NCBI RefSeq assembly: GCF_017165765.1
Contig: NZ_JAFGZD010000019.1
Coordinates: 1-64,000, forward strand
Direction: 5' to 3'
Length of the DNA: 64,000 bases
Origin: Pseudomonas capsici
Lineage (GTDB): Bacteria; Pseudomonadota; Gammaproteobacteria; Pseudomonadales; Pseudomonadaceae
Shown: in pieces, positions 51,609-59,894 of the stretch
How the letters are laid out: each line of letters starts with the position of its first letter
Numbering within the stretch: position 1 is the first letter of the stretch
Position numbers and translations under genes: made by a program
Notes under the pieces: model-generated
What the model was told of the DNA's origin: nothing
The model's database searches: none
The model's input: only the letters and a program-made list of their open reading frames with translations

Positions 51609-53165
51609 TTACCAGACCCGACGCAATCTGCCCAATGCATCGGCAATCGCAGCTTCCGGCACGCCTGCAAACCCAAGGACCAGCCCGGCGCGGTTATCCA
51701 CAGGCTCGGTTGAATCCGGGAGCCAGTAGTCGCTCAAGGCATTGATTTCGACACCGATACTCTCGGCCTTGTCGATCAGCTCGCGCTCACGAGCCAGACT
51801 GTTCACACGGACCATGACATGCAGGCCGGCCACGACCCTGGGCATCGCGCCACAGCCCGGGATATTGTCCGGCCAGCCTTCAAGCAGTGCATTGCGACGA
51901 CTCAAGGCCGCACGGCGCATGCGACGAATATGACGTTGAAAGTGACCGGTCGCGATAAATTGCGCCATCACTGCCTGGGTACTGACCTCGGAATGGCGCA
52001 TGTCCACGCCCCGACGCTGGCTGAATGGCTTGACCAATCCCTGAGGCAAGACCAGATACCCCAGACGCAACGCCGGGAAAACCACCTTGCCGAAAGTCCC
52101 GACATACAGAACCCGCCCTGCCCCATCCAGCGCCGCCAGCGGTGCCAGAGGCGCGCCGCTGTAACGGTACTCGCCGTCGTAGTCGTCTTCGACAATCCAG
52201 CCCTGATTGTTTTTTGCCCAGGCCAGCAATTCCAGGCGGCGTGCCAGACTCATGACCACACCGGTCGGGTATTGATGGGAAGGCGTGACATAAGCCAGTT
52301 TGCAATCGGTCTGCTCAAGGTCGGCACAGCGCATGCCGTCCTCATCGACGGCAATGCCCTGCAACCTGGCACCCGCCACGGCAAAGGCATGACCTGCGGC
52401 ACGATAGCCGGGGTTTTCCACAGCCACCCCATCGCCCGCCTCCAGCAGCAACTGTGCACAAAGGCTGATTGCCTGCTGCGCGCCATTGGTGATCACTATT
52501 TGTTCAGCCGAGCAATGCAGCCCGCGCGATGAACGCAGATACGAGGCAATCAGCTCTCTAAGTCGCCACTCTCCCGCCGCTTCGCCATAACCCAGCAGTT
52601 GAAGATCCGGCCTGCGCCAGAAAGCCGCATGCAGCTTGCCCCACTGGGTAAAGGGGAAAAGATCGAAAGCCGGAACCCCCACCCGAAAGGCTCGCGGTGC
52701 ACCCTTTAGCGGGGCATTCAAATGATGCTTTTGCAGAAGCTCCAGCGCCGGACTGTGGATAACTTGATTGGGCACATTCTGAAGATTTTCGCAGGAAAAT
52801 GTGGATAAACCTGTGCGTAACCTTGTTGATAAGCCTGTGGATAGTTCAGTGGATAATTTTTTTACCGAGGAATTCTCAACAACTGCTGTTTTATCGGGCA
52901 ACTGAGCGACATAGGTCCCGTCACCGATGCGTCCCTCGATAAAACCTTCGGCATAAAGCTGATCGTAGGCACGCATCACGCTGTTTCGGGAAATCGACAA
53001 GGATTCGGCCAGATCACGACTGGCTGGCAGGCGCGTCCCGCTGGCAAGACCGCCCTCGAGAATGCGCTGACGCAAAATCTGATAAAGCTGCCGACTCAAA
53101 CCCTTGCGACGATCCAGTTCGACACCGGCGAGGTTCAAGGGAAACGCGGGAGTGCCTGAATGCAT
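51609..53165 (-). CDS. MocR-type regulator: GntR helix-turn-helix fused to aminotransferase-like domain
   Basis: 518 residues. The GntR wHTH spans ~20-85 (LYQILRQRILEGGLASGTRL, SLSISRNSVMRAYDQLYAEG). A PLP-dependent class I aminotransferase fold follows at ~135-515, with VENPGYRAAGHAF, YVTPSHQYPTG and YVGTFGKVVFPALRLGYLVL, whose Lys binds PLP. The linker (~95-118) is unusual: a tetrapeptide repeat of the type L-S-T-x, encoded by 12-bp direct repeats resembling DnaA boxes (52800-52856). It is divergent from paiB, with dyad TTGGTCC/GGAACCAA in the 89-bp gap, so it likely controls paiB and itself. Confidence 0.88.
   Translation of the reverse strand: MHSGTPAFPLNLAGVELDRRKGLSRQLYQILRQRILEGGLASGTRLPASRDLAESLSISRNSVMRAYDQLYAEGFIEGRIGDGTYVAQLPDKTAVVENSSVKKLSTELSTGLSTRLRTGLSTFSCENLQNVPNQVIHSPALELLQKHHLNAPLKGAPRAFRVGVPAFDLFPFTQWGKLHAAFWRRPDLQLLGYGEAAGEWRLRELIASYLRSSRGLHCSAEQIVITNGAQQAISLCAQLLLEAGDGVAVENPGYRAAGHAFAVAGARLQGIAVDEDGMRCADLEQTDCKLAYVTPSHQYPTGVVMSLARRLELLAWAKNNQGWIVEDDYDGEYRYSGAPLAPLAALDGAGRVLYVGTFGKVVFPALRLGYLVLPQGLVKPFSQRRGVDMRHSEVSTQAVMAQFIATGHFQRHIRRMRRAALSRRNALLEGWPDNIPGCGAMPRVVAGLHVMVRVNSLARERELIDKAESIGVEINALSDYWLPDSTEPVDNRAGLVLGFAGVPEAAIADALGRLRRVW
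52754..52856. repeat. DnaA-box-like direct repeats with 12-bp period inside the MocR gene
   Basis: TGTGGATAA (the complement of DnaA box TTATCCACA) occurs perfectly at 52754-52762 and 52800-52808. Near copies follow at exact 12-bp steps: TGTGCGTAA (52812), TGTTGATAA (52824), TGTGGATAG (52836) and AGTGGATAA (52848). All are in one orientation. The 12-bp period equals four codons and gives the repeated L-S-T-x in the MocR linker. Confidence 0.7.
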
Positions 53166-53170
53166 GAAAT

Positions 53171-53215
53171 TGGTCCCATGAAATCTGTCGGTAATGGCTC
53201 TTACAAGGAACCAAT
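53171..53215. promoter_or_regulatory. Candidate MocR operator between the MocR gene and paiB
   Basis: The 89-bp divergent gap contains TTGGTCC (53171-53177) and, about 30 bp on, GGAACCAA (53203-53210). These form an imperfect inverted pair centred between the two promoters, as expected for a MocR regulator acting on itself and its neighbour. Assignment is by position only. Confidence 0.45.
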
Positions 53216-53254
53216 ATCCTGCCTAGGATTTGCTCATTAACCAAGGACATTGCC

Positions 53255-53878
53255 ATGTACACGCCTAAAGCCTTCAGTGAGAGCGACACGCTGCAGTTGC
53301 ATGATTGGATGGACCAGACCCGGCTGGCGATTCTCGTTACCCAGGGCGAAGAAGGCCTGCAGGCCACTCACCTGCCGCTGTTACTGAACCGCGAGCAAGG
53401 TCCCAATGGCACGCTCTACGGCCATCTGGCCAAAGCCAACCCTCAGTGGCGAGCGCTCGAAAACCTGTCTAAAGCTCTGGTGATATTTCCCGGTGGCGAT
53501 GCCTATGTGAGCCCGTCTTTCTACCCGAGCAAGGCCGAGCACGAGAAAGTCGTACCGACCTGGAATTACCTGGCCGTTCATGCCTATGGCAAGGCCGAGG
53601 TTTTCACCGATCCCGAGCGCCTGCACCGACTGGTCGGCAGCCTCACCGACAAACATGAGTCCCGTCGCGCCCAGCCATGGTCCATCGATGACGCACCAGC
53701 CGAATACATCGAGAAGATGCTGGGTGCAATTGTCGGCTTCGCCCTGCCCATCGAGTCGCTACAGGGCAAGCGCAAACTCAGTCAGAACCGCAGTGCTCAG
53801 GATATTGCAGGCGTACGCGACGGCCTGACTGTCAGCCAGGACCCGAAAGATCAGGAAATCGCTCGCTTGATGAGCTGA
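53255..53878 (+). CDS. paiB: PaiB-type FMN-binding protein
   Basis: 207 residues, PaiB/FMN-binding negative transcriptional regulator family. MYTPKAFSESDTLQLHDWMD opens it, VTQGEEGLQATHLPLLLNRE is the first strand pair of the FMN-binding split barrel, and VPTWNYLAVHAYGKAEVF is the most conserved stretch. In Bacillus it accompanies the acetyltransferase PaiA; here two GNAT genes follow directly (11 bp to the first), giving a similar pairing. Divergent from the MocR gene. Confidence 0.85.
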   Translation: MYTPKAFSESDTLQLHDWMDQTRLAILVTQGEEGLQATHLPLLLNREQGPNGTLYGHLAKANPQWRALENLSKALVIFPGGDAYVSPSFYPSKAEHEKVVPTWNYLAVHAYGKAEVFTDPERLHRLVGSLTDKHESRRAQPWSIDDAPAEYIEKMLGAIVGFALPIESLQGKRKLSQNRSAQDIAGVRDGLTVSQDPKDQEIARLMS

Positions 53879-53889
53879 AGGAGAATCGC

Positions 53890-54336
53890 ATGACCACTGT
53901 TCAAATCCGCCCCGTAACGGCTGACGATCACGACGCATGGCTGCCGTTGTGGCAGGCCTATCTGCGCTTTTACAAGACCGAACTGGCCGACGGCGTCAGT
54001 GATGTCACCTGGCAACGCTTTCTGGACCCCACCGAACCCACCCACTCGGCATTGGCATGGCTGGATGGCAAAGCCGTGGGCATGGTGAATTTCATCTACC
54101 ATCGTTCCAACTGGAGCATCAGGAATGCCTGTTATCTCCAGGACCTGATCGTGAGCCCCGAACAGCGCGGTACCGGCATCGGCAGGCTGTTGATCGAACA
54201 TGTCTACGCCACTGCCAAGGCCAGCGATTGCGACAAGGTTCACTGGCTGACCCACGAAACCAACACTACAGCCATTGCGCTTTACGAACGCATTGCCGAA
54301 CGCGGCGGCTACATCCAATTTCGCAAGGCCCTTTGA
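53890..54336 (+). CDS. GNAT-family N-acetyltransferase
   Basis: 148 residues, one GNAT domain. The acetyl-CoA loop is DLIVSPEQRGTGIGRLLIEH (Q/R-x-x-G-x-G/A), followed by VHWLTHETNTTAIALYERIA. 11 bp after paiB and with an AAGGAGAA site before its ATG, so it belongs to the same operon. The acceptor molecule is unknown; a PaiA-like polyamine or amino-acid substrate is possible by context. Confidence 0.85.
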   Translation: MTTVQIRPVTADDHDAWLPLWQAYLRFYKTELADGVSDVTWQRFLDPTEPTHSALAWLDGKAVGMVNFIYHRSNWSIRNACYLQDLIVSPEQRGTGIGRLLIEHVYATAKASDCDKVHWLTHETNTTAIALYERIAERGGYIQFRKAL

Positions 54337-54352
54337 GGCAGGAAGTCTGCTC

Positions 54353-55024
54353 ATGTCCGATACCCCGATCCAATGGCAACCCGCATCACTTCCAGAAAAC
54401 AAAACTCTGGAAGGCCGCTTCATTCGCCTGGAGAAACTCGACCCGGCACGCCACGCAGATGATCTCTGGCTTGCGCTCAATGGTCCGGACTCCGACCCGA
54501 AACTCTGGGATTACCTGCCTTACGGCCCGTTCAACGAACGCGAGGCTTTCGACGCCTGGTTGCAGAGACATGCCAGCGATACTGACCCGTGGTTCTACAG
54601 CGTGGTCGACCAGAACACAGGCGTGACCGAGGGCTTGATCAGCCTGATGTCGATTGTCGCCGCCCATGGCCGGATAGAAATCGGCCACGTGACCTTTGGT
54701 GCCCGCATGCAACGCACTCCCAAAGGCACAGAAGCCATCTACCTGCTGGCCAGAGAAGCCTTCGCTCTGGGCTATCGTCGCCTGGAATGGAAATGCAACG
54801 CCAACAACGCCCGCTCCAAGCGTGCGGCAGACCGCTTCGGCTTCAGCTACGAAGGACTCTTTCGCCAGCACATGGTGGTCAAGGGCGTGAACCGGGATAC
54901 CGCCTGGTATTCGATCCTCGACAACGAGTGGCCCGCACTGCAAAAGGCTTTCGAGGCCTGGCTGGCTGTGGATAACTTCAAGGATGGGCAGCAGATCAAG
55001 GGGCTGGAAGCGTTTCGCGGATGA
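54353..55024 (+). CDS. GNAT-family acetyltransferase, RimJ/RimL-like
   Basis: 223 residues. TLEGRFIRLEKLDPARHADD, WFYSVVDQNTGVTEGLISLM, VTFGARMQRTPKGTEAIYLL and LEWKCNANNARSKRAADRFG followed by FSYEGLFRQHMVVKG are the RimJ-like pattern. It may acetylate a small molecule or a protein N-terminus. The ATG at 54353 begins the conserved part, 16 bp after the previous GNAT gene; the open frame extends upstream into that gene. Last gene of the paiB cluster. Confidence 0.85.
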   Translation: MSDTPIQWQPASLPENKTLEGRFIRLEKLDPARHADDLWLALNGPDSDPKLWDYLPYGPFNEREAFDAWLQRHASDTDPWFYSVVDQNTGVTEGLISLMSIVAAHGRIEIGHVTFGARMQRTPKGTEAIYLLAREAFALGYRRLEWKCNANNARSKRAADRFGFSYEGLFRQHMVVKGVNRDTAWYSILDNEWPALQKAFEAWLAVDNFKDGQQIKGLEAFRG

Positions 55025-55075
55025 CATAAAAAAGGGAAGCCACGTGTGCTCCCCCGAGGAAAATCGTTAAGGTAT

Positions 55076-55120
55076 GAGCGGATTCATCCGCGAATTTCGC
55101 GAATGAATTCGCTTCTACAG
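55076..55120. repeat. REP-like palindromic element between GNAT gene and pycB
   Basis: GAGCGGATTCATCCGCG is followed by CGCGAATGAATTCGCTTC. These are the same two small palindromes as at 27180-27224, in reverse order. It lies between convergent genes and may also serve as their terminator. Confidence 0.65.
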
Positions 55121-55128
55121 CGAGGTTG

Positions 55129-56934
55129 TCATTCGATCTCGACCAGGATCTCGCCAGGGTTGACCCGATCACCCTTGGCCACATGAATGGCAACCACTTT
55201 GCCCGCGATGGACGCCTGGACTTCAGTCTCCATTTTCATCGCCTCGGTGATCAGCACAGCCTGACCGGCCTTGACCGCATCGCCTTCCTTGACCAACACA
55301 TCGACGATGTTGCCGGGCATGGTGGTGCTGACGTGACCCGGTGCATGGGCCTGTTTGCGTTTGCTGGCACCGCCGCCGACGAATTCGTTGAGCGGTTCGA
55401 ACACCACTTCTTCCGGCATGCCGTCGATGGACAGGTAGAAGTGACGCTTGCCTTCGGCCTTGACGCCTACGCCGGTGATATCCACACGGTAGGTTTCGCC
55501 GTGAACGTCGATCACGAACTCGGTCGGCACGCCTTCACCGCCCACCTTGCCGATGCTGCCTGCTTCCGGGATTGGCAGCAGCTCTTCGGGTTTCAAGGTG
55601 CCCGCAGCGCGGTCTTCGAGGAATTTTCGGCCAATGTCCGGGAACATGGCGTAAGTCAGCACATCCTCTTCGGATTGCGCGAGGTCACCGATTTCGCCGC
55701 GCAGCTTGGTCATTTCCGGCTTGAGCAGGTCGGCCGGGCGCACATCGATCAGGTCTTCGTTGCCAATGGCCTGACGACGCAGTTTGGCGTCCACTTCACC
55801 CGGAGCCTTGCCGTAACCGCCCTGCAGATACAGCTTCACTTCGTTGGTGATGGTCTTGTAACGCTCGCCCGCCAGCACGTTGAAGAACGCCTGGGTGCCC
55901 ACGATCTGGGAAGTCGGCGTGACCAGCGGCGGGTAACCCAGATCCTTGCGAACCCGCGGAATCTCGGCCAGCACTTCGCCCATACGATTGAGCGCGCCCT
56001 GCTCCTTGAGCTGGTTGGCCAGGTTGGAAATCATCCCGCCCGGCACCTGATTGACCTGCACACGGGTGTCGACTGCCGTGAATTCACTCTCGAACTGGTG
56101 GTACTTCTTGCGCACGGCATAGAAATACAGACCGATTTCCTGCAGCAGCTCCAGATCCAGACCGGTATCGAATTCGCTGCCCTTGAGGGCGGCAACCATG
56201 GATTCGGTCCCCGGATGGCTGGTGCCCCAGGCGAAGCTGGAGATGGCCGTATCGATATGGTCGGCCCCGTTTTCGACGGCCTTGAGCTGACACATCGCCG
56301 CCAGGCCTGCAGTGTCGTGGGAGTGGATAAAGACCGGGAGTGATTGCTCGGCCTTCAGGGCCTTGACCAGTTCGCCCGTGGCAAAAGGCGTCAGCAGGCC
56401 AGCCATATCCTTGATCGCCAAGGAGTCGCACCCCATGGCTTCCATCTGCCGGGCCTGTTCCACGAAAGCACTGATGGTATGCACCGGGCTGGTGGTATAG
56501 GCGATAGTGCCCTGGGCATGTTTACCCGCTTCTTTCACCGCTTCGATGGCGACCTTCAGGTTACGCACATCGTTCATGGCGTCGAAGATACGGAACACAT
56601 CGATACCATTCGATGCCGCCTTGGCGACAAATGCCTTCACCACGTCATCGCTGTAATGGCGGTAGCCCAACAGGTTCTGGCCGCGCAGCAGCATTTGCAG
56701 ACGGGTATTGGGCAAGGCCGCACGCAACTGGCGCAGACGCTCCCATGGGTCTTCCTTGAGAAACCGTACACAGGCATCGAACGTCGCCCCGCCCCACACT
56801 TCCAGCGACCAGTAGCCGACCTTGTCGAGCTTGTCGCAGATCGGCAGCATGTCTTCGGTGCGCATGCGGGTCGCCAGCAACGATTGGTGGGCGTCGCGCA
56901 GAATGGTGTCGGTGACAAAGATTTTCTTCGGCAT
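55129..56934 (-). CDS. pycB: Pyruvate carboxylase subunit B (oxaloacetate decarboxylase alpha-like)
   Basis: 601 residues. Carboxyltransferase domain at ~1-300 (VTDTILRDAHQSLLATRMRT, with Asp and zinc-site residues; later PVFIHSHDTAGLAAMCQLKA and IDTAISSFAWGTSHPGTESM), a PYC/OADA linker domain, and a C-terminal biotin carrier domain with biotinyl-lysine Lys567 in ITEAMKMETEV. With PycA it turns pyruvate and bicarbonate into oxaloacetate. 103 bp downstream of pycA, with a repeat in the gap. Confidence 0.94.
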   Translation of the reverse strand: MPKKIFVTDTILRDAHQSLLATRMRTEDMLPICDKLDKVGYWSLEVWGGATFDACVRFLKEDPWERLRQLRAALPNTRLQMLLRGQNLLGYRHYSDDVVKAFVAKAASNGIDVFRIFDAMNDVRNLKVAIEAVKEAGKHAQGTIAYTTSPVHTISAFVEQARQMEAMGCDSLAIKDMAGLLTPFATGELVKALKAEQSLPVFIHSHDTAGLAAMCQLKAVENGADHIDTAISSFAWGTSHPGTESMVAALKGSEFDTGLDLELLQEIGLYFYAVRKKYHQFESEFTAVDTRVQVNQVPGGMISNLANQLKEQGALNRMGEVLAEIPRVRKDLGYPPLVTPTSQIVGTQAFFNVLAGERYKTITNEVKLYLQGGYGKAPGEVDAKLRRQAIGNEDLIDVRPADLLKPEMTKLRGEIGDLAQSEEDVLTYAMFPDIGRKFLEDRAAGTLKPEELLPIPEAGSIGKVGGEGVPTEFVIDVHGETYRVDITGVGVKAEGKRHFYLSIDGMPEEVVFEPLNEFVGGGASKRKQAHAPGHVSTTMPGNIVDVLVKEGDAVKAGQAVLITEAMKMETEVQASIAGKVVAIHVAKGDRVNPGEILVEIE

Positions 56935-56950
56935 TTTCGGAGCTCCTTAT

Positions 56951-57030
56951 AGCGACAAGCTTCAAGCTACAAGCCGCAAGAAAAAGCTGATTCGCTTTGT
57001 CTTGTAGCTTTTCACTTGCAGCTTGCCGCT
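56951..57030. repeat. Inverted-repeat element between pycA and pycB
   Basis: AGCTACAAG (56965-56973) is complementary to CTTGTAGCT (57001-57009), and AGCGACAAGCTTCAAG at the left edge resembles the complement of CTTGCAGCTTGCCGCT at the right edge. This ~80-bp stem-like unit built of AAGCT/CAAG words fills most of the intercistronic gap. I believe similar units occur elsewhere in Pseudomonas genomes. It may change the ratio of PycA and PycB. Confidence 0.55.
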
Positions 57031-57037
57031 CACATAT

Positions 57038-58453
57038 TCATAGCCCTGCGTGGGCGGCGATGGCGGCGGCGATGGCCAGGGCCAGCTCTTCGGGTTTGCG
57101 CTTGATCGAGTAGTTGGTCAGTTCGGGATGGCTTTCGACGAAGCTGGTATTGAACTGGCCGCTACGGAATTCCGGATTGCGCAGGATTTCCTGGTAATAG
57201 GCAGCCGTGGTCTTCACGCCCTGCAGGCGCATGTCGTCCAGCGCACGCAGGCCACGGTCCATTGCCTCTTCCCAGGTCAGCGCCCAGACAATCAGCTTCA
57301 GGCACATCGAGTCATAGAACGGCGGAATCGTGTAACCGGTGTAGATCGCCGTATCGGTCCGCACGCCAGGCCCGCCGGGCGCGTAGTAGCGGGTGATCTT
57401 GCCGAAGCTGGGCAGGAAGTTGTTCTTCGGGTCTTCGGCATTGATCCGGAATTGCAGGGCAAAACCGCGATGAATGATGTCTTCCTGCTTGATCGACAGC
57501 GGCTGGCCGGACGCGATGCGGATCTGCTCGCGCACGATATCGATGCCGGTGATCTCTTCGGTAATGGTGTGTTCCACCTGAACCCGGGTGTTCATCTCCA
57601 TGAAATACACCTCGCCATCGGCGAGCAGGAATTCCACGGTTCCGGCATTCTCGTAACCCACCGCCTTGGCGGCACGCACAGACAGGTCACCGATATAGGC
57701 GCGCTGTTCTGGCGTCAGTTGCGGGCTTGGAGCGATTTCGATCAACTTCTGGTTGCGGCGCTGGATGGAGCAGTCGCGCTCGAACAGGTGCACCACATTG
57801 CCGAAGCTGTCGCCCAGTATCTGCGCCTCGATGTGTTTGGGATTGACGATGCACTTTTCCAGAAAGACTTCCGCCGAACCAAAAGCCTTGGTGGCCTCGG
57901 AAATCACTCGCGGAAATGCCTGCTCCAGTTCGTCGCGGCTGTTGCAGCGGCGAATACCGCGACCGCCACCACCGGAAGTCGCCTTGAGCATCACCGGATA
58001 ACCGATACGGTCACCTTCGATCAGTGCTTCATGAATATCCGCAACGTTGCCCTCAGTGCCCGGCGTGACCGGAACACCGGCCTTTATCATGCTGCGCCGC
58101 GCTTCGGTCTTGTCGCCCATGCGGCGAATGACTTCTGCGGACGGGCCGATGAACTTCACCCCGCGCTCTGCACAGATTTCCGCCAGTTCGGCGTTTTCCG
58201 AGAGGAAACCGTAACCGGGATGCAGTGCATCGCATCCGGTTTCCACTGCCAGGTTCACCAGCTTGCGCGGGTTCAGGTAACCGGCGAGAGGTTCGGCGCC
58301 AATGCTATAGGCTTCGTCGGCACGTTTGACATGCAGGGCATGCCGGTCGGCGTCTGAAAAGATCGCAACCGAGCGGATGCCCATTTCGGCGCATGCACGC
58401 ACGATACGGACGGCAATCTCTCCACGGTTGGCGATCAGGATTTTTGTTATCAC
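57038..58453 (-). CDS. pycA: Pyruvate carboxylase subunit A (biotin carboxylase)
   Basis: 471 residues. Biotin carboxylase: ILIANRGEIAVRIVRACAEM, HPGYGFLSENAELAEICAER, the ATP-grasp glycine loop KATSGGGGRGIRRCNSRDEL, and EMNTRVQVEHTITEEITGID. Carboxylates the biotin on PycB using ATP and bicarbonate. I chose GTG at 58453 because GAGG lies about 8 bases upstream and the family starts MITKILIANRGE; the ATG at 58459 overlaps the ribosome site, and the ATG at 58471 has none. Divergent from pycR. Confidence 0.93.
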   Translation of the reverse strand: MITKILIANRGEIAVRIVRACAEMGIRSVAIFSDADRHALHVKRADEAYSIGAEPLAGYLNPRKLVNLAVETGCDALHPGYGFLSENAELAEICAERGVKFIGPSAEVIRRMGDKTEARRSMIKAGVPVTPGTEGNVADIHEALIEGDRIGYPVMLKATSGGGGRGIRRCNSRDELEQAFPRVISEATKAFGSAEVFLEKCIVNPKHIEAQILGDSFGNVVHLFERDCSIQRRNQKLIEIAPSPQLTPEQRAYIGDLSVRAAKAVGYENAGTVEFLLADGEVYFMEMNTRVQVEHTITEEITGIDIVREQIRIASGQPLSIKQEDIIHRGFALQFRINAEDPKNNFLPSFGKITRYYAPGGPGVRTDTAIYTGYTIPPFYDSMCLKLIVWALTWEEAMDRGLRALDDMRLQGVKTTAAYYQEILRNPEFRSGQFNTSFVESHPELTNYSIKRKPEELALAIAAAIAAHAGL

Positions 58454-58622
58454 TGGCATTTCCTCGACCATAAGGACTATCGAACCGGCAGAGCCGGTCG
58501 GCGCAGGGCCGCATACGCAGTGTAGTTACTGGCTTTTTGTAACTGCGTATGTGACTGAATGACGCAGGGCCACCCTATTCCTGATCAGCGATTAATAAAA
58601 ATGAGTAAAAATTGGGAAAGGC

Positions 58623-58638
58623 ATAAGCAAAAGCTTAT
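58623..58638. promoter_or_regulatory. Palindrome upstream of pycR, candidate PycR operator
   Basis: ATAAGC-AAAA-GCTTAT is a perfect 16-bp interrupted palindrome between the divergent pycA and pycR genes, 37 bp before the pycR start. It fits a LysR self-binding site, though the pycA start is 170 bp away. Confidence 0.5.
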
Positions 58639-58674
58639 AGTTGGTGCTCAAATCACCAGCAGGAGTTATTGAAG

Positions 58675-59628
58675 ATGCGTAAGTCATTGATGCGTATGAC
58701 ATTGCGTCAGTTACGAATTTTCAATGAAGTGTGCGACCTGCGCTCCTACAGCCGTGCCGCCGAGGAAATGGCTCTGACTCAACCGGCTGTCAGCCTGCAG
58801 ATCCGCCAGCTTGAAGAGCTGATCGGACAGCCGCTTTTCGAGTATGTAGGCAAAAAACTGTACCTGACTGAAGCCGCTGAAGCGTTGCAACTGGCCAGCC
58901 GTGACATCTTCGGTCGCCTGGAAAGCCTGGACATGCAGCTTTCCGACATGCAGGGTTCGCTGCAGGGCCAGCTGAAACTGGCCATCGAGTCGAGCTGCAA
59001 ATATTTCATTCCGCACCTGTTCGCAGCTTTCAAGCGCCAGCACCCAGAGGTCATCCTCAACCTGACCGTGGTCAACCGTGCCATGGTCATCAGGCGCCTG
59101 TCGGACAACCGCGACGATCTGGTGGTGATGTCTATGGTGCCTCAGGACATGGGGCTGGAATTCCTGCCGTTTCTCAACAATCCGATTGTGGCCGTGGCGC
59201 CGGCCAGCCATCCGCTCTGCGACCGCGAACAACTGAGCCTCAAAGACCTGGAGCCCTGGCCATTGCTGATTCGCGAAACAGGTTCAGGAACACGACGAGC
59301 GTGCGAGGAATACTTCAAGGAAAAGCGCGTGCATTTCACCCAGACACAGGAAGTGTCATCCAGCGAAGCACAACGCGAATGCGTGGTGGCAGGACTCGGA
59401 CTGGCCCTGCTTACCCGTCACGCAGTCTGCATGGAACTCGCCACCGGTGCCCTGAAGGAGTTGCCGGTGGCCGAGTTGCCGCTTTATCGCAGCTGGTGCG
59501 TGGTACAAGGCCGAGATAAACGCCTGTCTCCCGTGGCTCACGCTTTCCTTGCGTTCATCCGCACCGAACGTGCGCAGATCAGCCAGCTGGTCGAACGTTT
59601 CGACGGTCGTCCAGGGACGGCCGGCTAG
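58675..59628 (+). CDS. pycR: LysR-family regulator PycR
   Basis: 317 residues. The wHTH region at ~10-70 (RQLRIFNEVCDLRSYSRAAE, ALTQPAVSLQIRQLEELIGQ) and the effector domain (ECVVAGLGLALLTRHAVCME) are LysR type, CbbR-like in the N-terminus. It is divergent from pycA as in P. aeruginosa, where PycR controls pyruvate carboxylase. The ATG at 58675 has AGGAG 9 bases before it; an in-frame TTG lies two codons upstream. Its 3' end overlaps the convergent small gene by 50 bp. Confidence 0.87.
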   Translation: MRKSLMRMTLRQLRIFNEVCDLRSYSRAAEEMALTQPAVSLQIRQLEELIGQPLFEYVGKKLYLTEAAEALQLASRDIFGRLESLDMQLSDMQGSLQGQLKLAIESSCKYFIPHLFAAFKRQHPEVILNLTVVNRAMVIRRLSDNRDDLVVMSMVPQDMGLEFLPFLNNPIVAVAPASHPLCDREQLSLKDLEPWPLLIRETGSGTRRACEEYFKEKRVHFTQTQEVSSSEAQRECVVAGLGLALLTRHAVCMELATGALKELPVAELPLYRSWCVVQGRDKRLSPVAHAFLAFIRTERAQISQLVERFDGRPGTAG

Positions 59629-59800
59629 CCTGCCAGTGACTGTCGGTCATGCTGTCCATGTAATCGCAGAGATCCTGATTGAGCTGCCGTGCTTCGCAGT
59701 AGCTTTCAATCGCCCGTCGAAACTCCATTCGACGCTGATCCTCCTGCTGACGGCGAGTCTTGACGGCGCTGTTGGGTAAGTCATCGTAATGCCGAGCCAT
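59579..59800 (-). CDS. Small PA3496-family protein
   Basis: 73 residues: MARHYDDLPNSAVKTRRQQE, then DQRRMEFRRAIESYCEARQL and DYMDSMTDSHWQA. It is highly charged, without signal peptide or membrane helix. A family of such proteins in Pseudomonas is annotated after PA3496; envelope integrity has been proposed but I cannot support it here. The ATG at 59800 has AGGAT directly upstream. Convergent with pycR and overlapping its end by 50 bp. Confidence 0.75.
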   Translation of the reverse strand: MARHYDDLPNSAVKTRRQQEDQRRMEFRRAIESYCEARQLNQDLCDYMDSMTDSHWQASRPSLDDRRNVRPAG

Positions 59801-59894
59801 ATCCTGTCTCCCAATACGTTGCGGGAGTACAGAGTGGCGCTGAAGCATGACGGTCAGACGGCGAATGCGTGACAAGTTGATGAAGGTTCGCCCC

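Noticed and set aside
52754..52856. CRISPR-like array
   Set aside because: The 12-bp period has no spacers and lies inside a coding gene; it is a short tandem repeat.
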